From Candidatus Nomurabacteria bacterium (GTDB lineage: Bacteria > Patescibacteriota > Minisyncoccia > Phycocordibacterales > UBA1006), in the NCBI GenBank assembly GCA_943357975.1, contig CALRGS010000008.1, positions 1 through 17,079 of the forward strand: 17,079 nt of DNA, written 5' to 3'. Position 1 is the first letter of the stretch, and every line of letters begins with the position of its first letter. Below are positions 11,791 to 17,079 of this stretch, piece after piece. Under the pieces are notes generated by a model. That model was not told the DNA's origin, made no database searches, and saw nothing but the letters and a program-made list of their open reading frames with translations. The translations under genes and the position numbers were made by a program.

Positions 11791-12340
11791 ATTTAATAAC
11801 ACCTAAGAACTTTCCTAGATTATTTACATGTTCCTCCATAGTAACTCCTAACTTCTGGCACCCATACTCAATGTCTTCTCTTTTAATTCCCGGAGCAAAA
11901 TTCTTGTCCTTAATACGTTTCAAGATTGATGATGATTTCATTTCAACATAAGGAATTGGATTCAACTTTCTATAGGCGTAAAAAATTCCGCAAATCTCAT
12001 CACAGGCAATGAGTGCTGAAGCAAGTTTTGTTTCAGGTTCCTGAATATATCCGTTATAACCAAGCGCGTGAGCATGCACGGCATGAATTAAGCCGTCAGG
12101 ATATTGCCATTCCTTGAACCATTTCATAGATTCACCTGGATGAGTTGTTGGATGTTTTTGAAAATCCAAGTCGTGCAAATAACCTGTAATAAACCAGAGG
12201 TGTTCATCCTCACCAAATAACCGAGCATATCCCTCAAGTGCAGTGCCCACCATGAGTGCATGGAGGCGTTGATATTCATCGGTTACGTGTTCATAGAGAA
12301 GCTTCTGGGCTTCTTCTTTTGTAGGAATTATTGTTTGCAT
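11789..12340 (-). CDS. HD-domain metal-dependent phosphohydrolase
   Basis: 183 residues. The HD superfamily metal site is visible in order: His27 in YQRLHALMVG, the HD doublet His56-Asp57 in GYLHDLDF, further histidines in HAVHAHALGYNG (about 86-91), and Asp114 in ALIACDEICG. Members hydrolyse phosphomonoesters or nucleotides; stand-alone HD proteins of this size with a YLHD-D motif and a C-terminal ACDEI helix are common and usually of unknown substrate. It has no signal peptide, so it is cytoplasmic. It starts 20 bases after the stop of the secreted-protein gene at 12361-13092 on the same strand without a promoter of its own, so the two probably form an operon. Confidence 0.9.
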   Translation of the reverse strand: MQTIIPTKEEAQKLLYEHVTDEYQRLHALMVGTALEGYARLFGEDEHLWFITGYLHDLDFQKHPTTHPGESMKWFKEWQYPDGLIHAVHAHALGYNGYIQEPETKLASALIACDEICGIFYAYRKLNPIPYVEMKSSSILKRIKDKNFAPGIKREDIEYGCQKLGVTMEEHVNNLGKFLGVIK

Positions 12341-12360
12341 AAGAAAAATAATTTGTAAGC

Positions 12361-13092
12361 CTACTTTATGAATGGTTTGTAGTATTTGTCTGTCATATAG
12401 GTAGCAAGGTAACTCGGGGTACCACCATACTTTATATAGAAAAGATATTCACCTTCTGGTGTTTTAGTGAGCGCTTTATAAAAATGATACATCTCATCAA
12501 ACCCATCACTCACCCCTCCTCCGTTTCTCTTGGCCACAGCTGCTTTTAATATATCTAATTCTTCTTGGGTTGGTTGGTAGTCCTCAAAATTATTAGCAAG
12601 TGTCGCTCTTTTCTCGTCAAGAATCTTTTTCCATGAAAAATTATCCTTGTATTTTTTATACGCTGCCTCAATCTGATTCCTAATATCTTCTTCATTAATT
12701 GGATAGACCTTTTTTAGAGTATCTAGGTTACTGAATTCTTCACGAGAAATCAACTCTCCGTTTGCATCTCGTTTCATAAGAACAGCAGAACTCGAATTCA
12801 GTGAATAGTTAATACCAAGCATAGTGCCCTCCGGAAGCCCTTCAATAATAAGGTTTCCTCCAAAACCTTGGTCATTAGCTTCTTTTTCTTGATTATAAAT
12901 ACTATCGAGCCTTTCATGAGAACCAACAACGCCTAACGAGGTATCAACATTTTGATTACTTTCAACCTTAGGAGTACTCGTCTCTTGAGATGTTGTAAGA
13001 ATATCCTTGTCCTGGGCTTGCAATTTCTCAGTCGCCATAGCTAGAACAGCAACCGTTCCAATACCAGTAAAAAGCTTCTTGAATTTATCCAT
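12361..13092 (-). CDS. Secreted hypothetical protein
   Basis: 243 residues; no family recognised. The N-terminus MDKFKKLFTGIGTVAVLAMA with TEKLQAQDK after it looks like a signal peptide cut near residue 26. A Ser/Thr/Gln-rich linker of about 40 residues precedes a charged, mostly helical part (for example EEDIRNQIEAAYKKYKDNFS) and an aromatic C-terminus (GEYLFYIKYGGTPSYLATYM). No cysteine is present after export. TATAAT (13099-13104 on the minus strand) ends six bases before the ATG without a Shine-Dalgarno, a clear leaderless-type start. It is the first gene of a likely operon with the HD protein and is insulated upstream by the terminator at 13126-13150. Confidence 0.82.
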   Translation of the reverse strand: MDKFKKLFTGIGTVAVLAMATEKLQAQDKDILTTSQETSTPKVESNQNVDTSLGVVGSHERLDSIYNQEKEANDQGFGGNLIIEGLPEGTMLGINYSLNSSSAVLMKRDANGELISREEFSNLDTLKKVYPINEEDIRNQIEAAYKKYKDNFSWKKILDEKRATLANNFEDYQPTQEELDILKAAVAKRNGGGVSDGFDEMYHFYKALTKTPEGEYLFYIKYGGTPSYLATYMTDKYYKPFIK

Positions 13093-13125
13093 GCGCTCAT
13101 TATAAGGATAAAAAGGTCATAATGC

Positions 13126-13150
13126 AAAAACCCACCTCATGGTGGTTTTT
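13126..13150. terminator. Terminator after the DedA-family gene
   Basis: AAAAACCCACC (13126-13136) pairs with GGTGGTTTTT (13141-13150) with one bulged C around TCAT. On the minus strand it overlaps the stop codon of the DedA gene and continues into TTTTTGC. It also separates that gene from the promoter of the 12361-13092 gene. Confidence 0.85.
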
Positions 13151-13763
13151 ATTTTTTCTCTCCCTTCATCTCAAATCTCAAGAACGCCTTTTTGATCGCC
13201 TGTGTAATAGTAATAAGGAGTACTAACCCAACCACCACCAGGATCACATTTTTTACTGTCCCTACCCCACTGAAAATACTTTCAATGCGACCGCTGAAAT
13301 AGTGCCCGGCCCAAAGGAGGGTTGCTGCATAAATAATAATTGCAGCACCATCAATGAGCATAAACTTCTTATACGACATCTTTGCTTGCCCAGCAAAGAA
13401 CGGTCCGATGAATCGCAGGTTTACGAGGAACCGTGCCACAAATACGATCTTATTAATATGCCTTGCAATAAACTCATCATTCATAGGAATAAGTCTTGCA
13501 AAAAACTTATCGTACGCAAGGCGTACAATTTTATTTCCACGCAGTGAAGCTGTGAACATAATCAAGTCTGACAAAAACATTCCCGCAATAACAATAACCA
13601 ACACAACCCAAAAATTCATGGTTCCTGCACCCACTACATATCCAATGGCAAGGATCACTACTTCTTCAGGAACAGGCACCACCACGTTGGCAAGGAAAGA
13701 AATCCCAAATATCCCCAAGTACGACAGCGCTCCTACGTGGCGAATAATTTCACTTGTTTCCAT
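13149..13763 (-). CDS. DedA / VTT-domain (SNARE-associated) membrane protein
   Basis: 204 residues. DedA-family signatures: an N-terminal re-entrant segment with VVVPVPEEVVILAIGYVVG (residues 27-45; the family has P-P-E at this place), the middle helix GMFLSDLIMFTASLRG, and the basic-aromatic motif FVARFLVNLRFIGPFFAG (108-125), followed by KMSYKKF and two C-terminal helices. DedA proteins are membrane transporters or scramblases linked to lipid-carrier recycling and membrane-potential maintenance. The length is normal for the family. TATAAT (13773-13778 on the minus strand) ends nine bases before the ATG. The CPHC protein gene lies 10 bases upstream on the same strand and may be cotranscribed, although this gene has its own -10 box inside that gene's last codons. 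Confidence 0.93.
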   Translation of the reverse strand: METSEIIRHVGALSYLGIFGISFLANVVVPVPEEVVILAIGYVVGAGTMNFWVVLVIVIAGMFLSDLIMFTASLRGNKIVRLAYDKFFARLIPMNDEFIARHINKIVFVARFLVNLRFIGPFFAGQAKMSYKKFMLIDGAAIIIYAATLLWAGHYFSGRIESIFSGVGTVKNVILVVVGLVLLITITQAIKKAFLRFEMKGEKK

Positions 13764-13773
13764 ATACGATATA

Positions 13774-14058
13774 TTATATCACACCCTCAGCCCACTTTTT
13801 CAAAGTTTTATAATTTACTTCGCCACACAAATACCCACCCGTTGCAGTATTGTAAAAAAATGGAATTCCATCACACTCCTTGTCACCAACTGATTCTTGG
13901 TAATTTTCCATGAGGCGGTACTCAGATTTATGTTTCCAAGTATCCCGTTCTTCTATAGCAAGTCCTGTATCGAAGGTAAGTTTTGCAAGCAAGGGTCGCA
14001 TCGCCTCGCAATGAGGACATTCCGTTCCTGTAAACATGAGGAGGTGGTTTTCGTTCAT
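13774..14058 (-). CDS. Thioredoxin/glutaredoxin-like protein with CPHC motif
   Basis: 94 residues from ATG 14058. The start just upstream (TTG 14076) is less likely because TATAAT lies within it (14065-14070) and AAGGAT directly precedes ATG 14058. The short thioredoxin fold begins with strand HLLMFTGTECPHCEAMRPLL carrying CPHC at residues 14-17, the DsbA-type redox pair; ECDGIPFFYN provides the cis-proline region (IPF), and GYLCGEVNYKTLKKW forms the last strand and helix. No signal peptide is seen, so it probably acts in the cytoplasm as a disulphide reductase or monothiol/dithiol exchanger; the partner is unknown. It diverges from ruvA, with the two -10 boxes 42 bases apart. Confidence 0.88.
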   Translation of the reverse strand: MNENHLLMFTGTECPHCEAMRPLLAKLTFDTGLAIEERDTWKHKSEYRLMENYQESVGDKECDGIPFFYNTATGGYLCGEVNYKTLKKWAEGVI

Positions 14059-14064
14059 ATCCTT

Positions 14065-14118
14065 ATTATACACCAAACTCCTGCGTGTCTCGAGGCCGCA
14101 GGGGTTTCATGGTATAAT
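14065..14118. promoter_or_regulatory. Divergent leaderless-type promoters of the CPHC gene and ruvA
   Basis: On the minus strand TATAAT (14065-14070) ends six bases before ATG 14058. On the plus strand an extended -10, TGG-TATAAT (14110-14118), ends seven bases before ATG 14126. With the usual 6-8 base distance from -10 to transcription start, both mRNAs would begin at or next to the ATG. Confidence 0.7.
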
Positions 14119-14125
14119 CGAAAAC

Positions 14126-14686
14126 ATGATCGCACACATCACCGGCACCATCCTCGCCATAACTGACAAATATATCATTATTGAAACTGCTGGTATTGGA
14201 TACCGGATTTTTGCAACAGCTGAAACCTTGGTAAAACATCAGCCAGGAAATAGCCTCTCCCTTTGGATATCCCATATTGTCCGAGAAGACTCCCAGGATT
14301 TATATGGATTTGAAAATCAACCTGACCAAGACTTGTTTGAGCTACTCAGGAGTGTCTCTGGTATTGGTCCTAAGTCTGCCCTTGGGGTGATGAACGTAGC
14401 AACCCTTGGAACCATTGCGCGCGCTATCAATGCAAATGATGTTTCATACCTCACAAAAATTTCTGGTATTGGTAAAAAAACCGCAGAGAAAATTATTATT
14501 GAACTCCGGGACAAGCTTCCTGCAGTTATGGAATCTTCCGATACTTCATCATCTCATGATGTGATTGATGCCCTTGTTGCTCTTGGATACTCAGAATCAA
14601 AAGCCCGAGAAGCATCTCGATCACTTGATCCAAACCTTGATACCCAAACAAAAATCCGAGAAGCTCTCAGATCGTTGAATAAATAA
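14126..14686 (+). CDS. ruvA: Holliday junction branch migration complex subunit RuvA
   Basis: 186 residues, normal for RuvA (about 190-205). Domain I is an OB fold at about 1-62, starting MIAHITGTILAITDKYIIIE with GIGYRIF and ending with REDSQDLYGF, the conserved HTH-V-RED---LYGF motif (here SHIVRED). Domain II has two helix-hairpin-helix motifs, SVSGIGPKSAL (77-87) and ISGIGKKTAEKIIIEL (112-127), which bind DNA without sequence preference. Domain III (about 143-186, DVIDALVALGYSESKAREA) contacts RuvB. RuvA tetramers hold the four-way junction while RuvB drives branch migration in recombinational repair. ATG 14126 is chosen because it gives the canonical M-I-(A)-x-(I/L)-x-G start and lies seven bases after TATAAT. 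ruvB and ruvC are not in the window. Its stop is one base from the stop of the convergent small gene. Confidence 0.97.
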   Translation: MIAHITGTILAITDKYIIIETAGIGYRIFATAETLVKHQPGNSLSLWISHIVREDSQDLYGFENQPDQDLFELLRSVSGIGPKSALGVMNVATLGTIARAINANDVSYLTKISGIGKKTAEKIIIELRDKLPAVMESSDTSSSHDVIDALVALGYSESKAREASRSLDPNLDTQTKIREALRSLNK

Positions 14687-14687
14687 C

Positions 14688-14909
14688 TTATTGCGCTCCT
14701 TGCTCCGGAATAGTATCGAAAAGAGTTCCTGCATGAGACGCGTCATTATAGGTCGCACCTGATTGAATAGGAGCTAAGGGTTCCTGATATTTATTATAGG
14801 CGTCCCCTGTTTGTTTGGCATTTTCAGGTCCATTAGTAACAACCCATGCAACAAATAAGAGTATTATAAATAATCCAAGTCCTAAAAAATCTTTATGATG
14901 ATGCTTCAT
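14688..14909 (-). CDS. Small membrane-anchored protein
   Basis: 73 residues; not recognised. MKHHHKDFLG precedes one helix (about 9-25, LGLGLFIILLFVAWVV), then a polar outer part of about 48 residues rich in Asn, Gln, Gly and Pro. It is probably an uncleaved anchor with the tail outside. TGA-TATACT (14917-14925 on the minus strand) ends seven bases before the ATG, a well-formed extended -10 with no Shine-Dalgarno, which supports it as a real, leaderless gene. It converges on ruvA with one base between the stop codons and no visible terminator between them. Confidence 0.72.
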   Translation of the reverse strand: MKHHHKDFLGLGLFIILLFVAWVVTNGPENAKQTGDAYNKYQEPLAPIQSGATYNDASHAGTLFDTIPEQGAQ

Positions 14910-14922
14910 ATTGGATAGTATA

Positions 14923-15408
14923 TCACTTGTCTAAAATCCGATACAGCACCACCCCTCCAGCAACCGAAACATTCAGAGACTCTTTTTCTCCTTGCATAGG
15001 AATTTCCACAATAGTATCACAAAGGCTTATCAAGGATTCAGACATTCCTGTAGTTTCAGTTCCTAGTACAATAACCATTTTTTCTGTTTTCTCTACTTGT
15101 TTATAGTCTATAGAATTTTTATGTTGCTCGACTCCTATAATTTGAAAACCTTCTTGTTTCAAGGAGTTAATTTTTTCCTCAACAGATTCTACATATTCCC
15201 AAGGAACTGTTTTTTCTGCTCCTAATGCGCATTTTGCAAAATCTGCACGATCTCGCCCAAATCGATCAACAGGTGTTGGTGAATATCCTGAAATAATAAT
15301 CCTCGTGATCCCCACCGCATCAGCTGTACGGAAAAGTGCGCCTACATTATAGACGCTGCGGATGTCATGAATGATTAAGATATATTCACCTGAAGGCTTG
15401 ATTGCCAT
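14923..15408 (-). CDS. SpoU/TrmH-family RNA 2'-O-ribose methyltransferase
   Basis: 161 residues from ATG 15408; the frame is open further upstream only because it enters the tRNA gene. All three SPOUT/SpoU motifs are present: motif 1 NVGALFRTADAVG (21-33, with the catalytic-type Asn and Arg), motif 2 VLGTETTGMS (114-123) and motif 3 EIPMQGEKESLNVSVAGGVV (135-154), which form the trefoil knot that binds S-adenosylmethionine. The family methylates ribose 2'-OH in tRNA (TrmH, TrmL) or 23S rRNA (RlmB); without an N-terminal substrate-binding extension this is a minimal catalytic domain, nearest in size to TrmL. The ATG is three bases after the CCA end of tRNA-Lys, so both are likely cotranscribed from the promoter at 15502-15530 and tRNA 3' processing would leave a nearly leaderless mRNA. 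Confidence 0.94.
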   Translation of the reverse strand: MAIKPSGEYILIIHDIRSVYNVGALFRTADAVGITRIIISGYSPTPVDRFGRDRADFAKCALGAEKTVPWEYVESVEEKINSLKQEGFQIIGVEQHKNSIDYKQVEKTEKMVIVLGTETTGMSESLISLCDTIVEIPMQGEKESLNVSVAGGVVLYRILDK

Positions 15409-15411
15409 ATC

Positions 15412-15487
15412 TGGTGCACTCGGTTGGAATCGAACCAACGACCCTCTGCTTAAAAGGCAGGTGCTCTACCGACTGAGCTACGAGTGC
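15412..15487 (-). tRNA. tRNA-Lys (anticodon TTT), CCA encoded
   Basis: 76 nt. The acceptor GCACTCG pairs with CGAGTGC, discriminator A, and encoded CCA ends at 15412. D stem GCTC/GAGC; anticodon loop CTTTTAA with TTT, stem CCTGC/GCAGA with one C-A mismatch at its outer end; T arm GTTGG-TTCGATT-CCAAC. It reads AAA and AAG. It is immediately followed on the same strand by the SpoU methyltransferase gene. Confidence 0.95.
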
Positions 15488-15501
15488 ATTTACACCGAAA
15501 G

Positions 15502-15530
15502 AATATAGCCTATTTGTCAAATAAAATCAA
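15502..15530 (-). promoter_or_regulatory. Promoter of tRNA-Lys and the methyltransferase
   Basis: On the minus strand TTGATT (15530-15525), 17 bases, then TATATT (15507-15502). The start would be near 15495, about eight bases before the mature tRNA. No terminator lies between the tRNA and the methyltransferase gene. Confidence 0.6.
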
Positions 15531-15591
15531 GGTTTCTCAAGGGGGGTTATTCAGGAGAAAAGTTATCCCCAAGTATTACTTGTAACATCAT

Positions 15592-15620
15592 TTGCACAAT
15601 CTTTTTATTGTCTGTATACT
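15592..15620 (+). promoter_or_regulatory. Promoter of the candidate small RNA
   Basis: TTGCAC (15592-15597), exactly 17 bases, then TATACT (15615-15620). The predicted start is about 15627. This is one of the best promoters in the window and no protein gene follows it. Confidence 0.7.
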
Positions 15621-15626
15621 AATACC

Positions 15627-15828
15627 AGATTTAAAAATTGACGGGGTGATATCTTGTAACTTATGCTGTGTATCAGCAATCAACTTATGACAAGATTCAT
15701 CTCTCAAAAGATGTTCTTTCCTAAGTTCTTTATACAAGTTACAAAACAACAAGATCTGTCTCTCATTTTTAAAACTAAATATTATTTATTGACGCAAAGT
15801 CTTCTAATCATTATTTAGGAGACTTTTT
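15627..15828 (+). ncRNA. Candidate structured small RNA of about 200 nt
   Basis: Lies in a 423-base gene-free gap (15488-15910), bounded by a good promoter and a strong terminator. Nested pairing is visible: outer stem TTTAAAAAT (15630-15638) with ATTTTTAAA (15765-15773); second stem TTGTAACTT (15654-15662) with AAGTTACAA (15736-15744); a small hairpin GCTG-TGTAT-CAGC (15665-15677); and an interrupted hairpin AACTTA, AAGA, CATCT (15682-15702) with AGATG, TCTT, TAAGTT (15709-15727). A long, interrupted rod of this length with its own terminator is like 6S RNA, which mimics an open promoter and binds RNA polymerase, but no diagnostic sequence is seen, so the class is left open. All frames are broken by stops, so a coding gene is unlikely. 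Confidence 0.6.
15796..15828 (+). terminator. Terminator of the candidate small RNA
   Basis: AAAGTCTTCTAA (15796-15807) pairs with TTAGGAGACTTT (15815-15826), one T-G pair, around TCATTAT, followed by a T-rich tail. Confidence 0.88.
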
Positions 15829-15878
15829 ATTTACCTTGATTATTTACCCTAAAAAGTTTCTGTTGTCTTCCAAAACAA

Positions 15879-15894
15879 AAACCCTCCCGGGTTT
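15879..15894 (-). terminator. Terminator of the delta-subunit gene
   Basis: AAACCC (15879-15884) and GGGTTT (15889-15894) around TCCC. On the minus strand it follows the stop at 15911 by 16 bases and continues into TTTTTGTTTT. Confidence 0.75.
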
Positions 15895-15910
15895 ATTTTT
15901 ATTTCACTGA

Positions 15911-16549
15911 TTATTTTTTATCAGGCATGGTGAGGAAAAATTTTTCTAGTCGCTCCCCCATCCCCAACCCACCCAGTCGTGACTCGTGATACACGCTCAC
16001 CAATTCACGCGCCATCTTTTTCAAACTTTCATCTTTCTTGTTTTTCAAAATCATGTCTTTTAATTTCCACCAAATCATTCCGTGGGTCGGCTCCATCTCG
16101 TCACTATGGTGCGCAACCTCTTGGAACATCATCCAGGTCTTTTTTTTATCACCTGATGCAAATGCATTAGCAAGTCCAAATGGATTGAACGCCTCTTTCT
16201 TATCCGCTGATGAAGAGACTTCTTTTGATTCATGAATCGTTGCAACTTTTTCTAAAGCCTTCTTATCCGCAACTAATAATTTATCAGCAAGGATTGCAAC
16301 ATCATGAGGAGCATTTGTTGCTGACTCAAGCCGATCATAAATTTCTTTTTTTATACTTTCATTTTCAAAAACATTTCTCAAAACAAAAACTTTCTTGTCT
16401 CCAAATAAGCTGGGTGTTTGGATCTCATCAAATAGTTGCGATAGATTTTTTTCTAATACATCAACCTTTTCAACGGTTCGGTTCCCCTCTCCTTGCAGGA
16501 GAGGGGTTAGGGGAGAGGTTTTTTGTTTACCTACATATACATTAATCAT
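15911..16549 (-). CDS. holA: DNA polymerase III delta subunit-like protein with palindromic insertion
   Basis: 212 residues from ATG 16549, which overlaps the upstream stop as ATGA. Recognisable parts are EKNLSQLFDEIQTPSLFGDK then KVFVLRNVFEN (the delta family's SLFG-K-V-VL segment after the first lobe), an AILADKLLVADKKALEKVA region, FNPFGLANAFASGDKKKTWM (F-L--AF--GD---), and a helical end with MIWWKLKDMIL, the place of the family's W-L--Q-R-L motif. Delta subunits open the sliding clamp within the clamp loader. At 212 residues it is shorter than typical delta (about 330-340), as often in reduced genomes, and the nucleotide-binding-fold start is very short: MINVYVGKQ is followed directly by KTSPLTPLLQGEGN (residues 10-23), encoded by an inserted palindrome. 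Function could be impaired or the insertion tolerated. It is coupled to the 16546-17022 gene. Confidence 0.75.
   Translation of the reverse strand: MINVYVGKQKTSPLTPLLQGEGNRTVEKVDVLEKNLSQLFDEIQTPSLFGDKKVFVLRNVFENESIKKEIYDRLESATNAPHDVAILADKLLVADKKALEKVATIHESKEVSSSADKKEAFNPFGLANAFASGDKKKTWMMFQEVAHHSDEMEPTHGMIWWKLKDMILKNKKDESLKKMARELVSVYHESRLGGLGMGERLEKFFLTMPDKK
16484..16518. repeat. Palindromic element inserted in frame in the delta-subunit gene
   Basis: CCCCTCTCCT (16484-16493) and AGGAGAGGGG (16497-16506) form a perfect 10-bp stem around TGC; a third arm GGGGAGAGG follows at 16510-16518. On the minus strand it encodes TSPLTPLLQGEGN. Palindromic elements that add SPLTPLL-GEG-type peptides within coding genes are known from many bacterial genomes, in the manner of Rickettsia palindromic elements. 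Confidence 0.8.
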
Positions 16550-17022
16550 AACCACATGCGCACACACTTTTTATATTCTGAGTAGGCTTCTGGTGCAAGT
16601 CCAGAAATTACTCGCTCTTCAAGTGGTACAAAATAAAATGACATCATCGCAATGAGTATCACAATAACTAACAACATCACCAAAGAATTTACTACAAATA
16701 CAAATCCCAGATACATAATAATAAGCGAAAGCGATCCTGGGTGGCGACTGTATTTATACGGACCCTGCATAAGGCCTTCGGTAGTAGCCTTGAAGTCGGG
16801 CCTAGAAACCTTTCGAGAAATTTTTTGTGCTGCGAATGCGAGGATGGTTCCAAGTAAAATTAATATCCCACCAATTGCGGTCATGATATTCAAGGTCTCA
16901 GGTTTTGTTACTAAGGGTATTGGGAATTGGGTATACAAAAGAAACGATATCGACAACCCGATAAGGAATAATATTGGGGATGCTGACACGATTCCCATAA
17001 ACGCTTTAAGTTCTTTATTCAT
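16546..17022 (-). CDS. Isoprenylcysteine carboxyl methyltransferase-like (ICMT/PEMT) membrane protein
   Basis: 158 residues from ATG 17022. There are four to five transmembrane helices (about 8-30, 46-66, 97-110 and 113-132) and the family signature near the C-terminus: TTEGLMQGPYKYSRHPGSLS (81-100; G-Y-Y-RHP-), then LEERVISGLAPEAYSEYKK (134-152; EE---------Y--Y), which forms the S-adenosylmethionine pocket. The family includes ICMT and phospholipid N-methyltransferases; in bacteria the substrate is usually unknown and could be a lipid or isoprenoid. ATG 17022 is preferred over the upstream in-frame start at 17046 because an extended -10 (TGG-TATACA, 17031-17039 on the minus strand) ends eight bases before it. 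Its TGA overlaps the start of the delta-subunit gene (ATGA), giving a coupled pair. Confidence 0.9.
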   Translation of the reverse strand: MNKELKAFMGIVSASPILFLIGLSISFLLYTQFPIPLVTKPETLNIMTAIGGILILLGTILAFAAQKISRKVSRPDFKATTEGLMQGPYKYSRHPGSLSLIIMYLGFVFVVNSLVMLLVIVILIAMMSFYFVPLEERVISGLAPEAYSEYKKCVRMWL

Positions 17023-17079
17023 GGAATAAGTGTATACCAATGCCATTTTTGTGCAAGAAAAAAGCCCTGGATACCCAGA

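Noticed and set aside
1..17079. CRISPR array or cas genes
   Set aside because: The dispersed repeats are 500-1700 bases apart and separated by genes, not by uniform spacers; no cas-like protein is present.
1..17079. TGA recoded as glycine, known from some CPR groups
   Set aside because: The sigma factor, the phosphatase and the methyltransferase-like gene end at TGA at or near the expected family ends, and no in-frame TGA is needed inside any gene.

Overview
The window looks like a chromosome segment from a Candidate Phyla Radiation bacterium (Patescibacteria, Parcubacteria-like). This is inferred from compact AT-rich DNA, many short lineage-type membrane proteins, a short DNA polymerase III delta subunit, surface proteins with a GQT-DPG signature after the signal peptide, and few Shine-Dalgarno sites. 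TGA, TAA and TAG all act as stops, so the code appears standard.

Layout. (1) 1-6450, accessory region. A tRNA-Ser gene is followed by genes of mostly unknown function: two paralogous anchored proteins, an EEP-family nuclease/phosphatase, a small gene broken by TAG, a decayed GrpB fragment, a two-gene secreted/membrane operon and a large secreted protein. Between them lie six copies of one same-orientation intergenic repeat (791, 2008, 2523, 3287, 4977 and a weak copy near 6411), giving the look of a cassette array without a recombinase. (2) 6485-7510: an inositol-monophosphatase-family gene and a convergent surface-protein gene both end abruptly in one overlap, probably a deletion junction. 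(3) 7507-10305: a secreted protein with a duplicated motif, a divergent ECF sigma factor, two membrane proteins, another conserved membrane protein and tRNA-Arg(GCG). (4) 10453-13763: two unknown genes, an HD-domain hydrolase, a secreted protein and a DedA-family protein. (5) 13774-17079: a CPHC thioredoxin-like protein, ruvA, a small anchored protein, a SpoU methyltransferase directly behind tRNA-Lys, a strong candidate structured small RNA, a DNA polymerase III delta-like gene carrying an in-frame palindromic insertion, and an isoprenylcysteine-methyltransferase-like gene overlapping its start.

A recurring property is a -10-like hexamer only 6-9 bases before the start codon in about twelve genes, usually with no Shine-Dalgarno sequence. 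That spacing puts the transcription start on or next to the ATG, so many mRNAs are probably leaderless. The most interesting items are the repeat/cassette array, the ~200-nt structured RNA at 15627-15828, the leaderless promoter pattern, the tRNA-Lys/methyltransferase junction and the palindrome inside the delta subunit gene.
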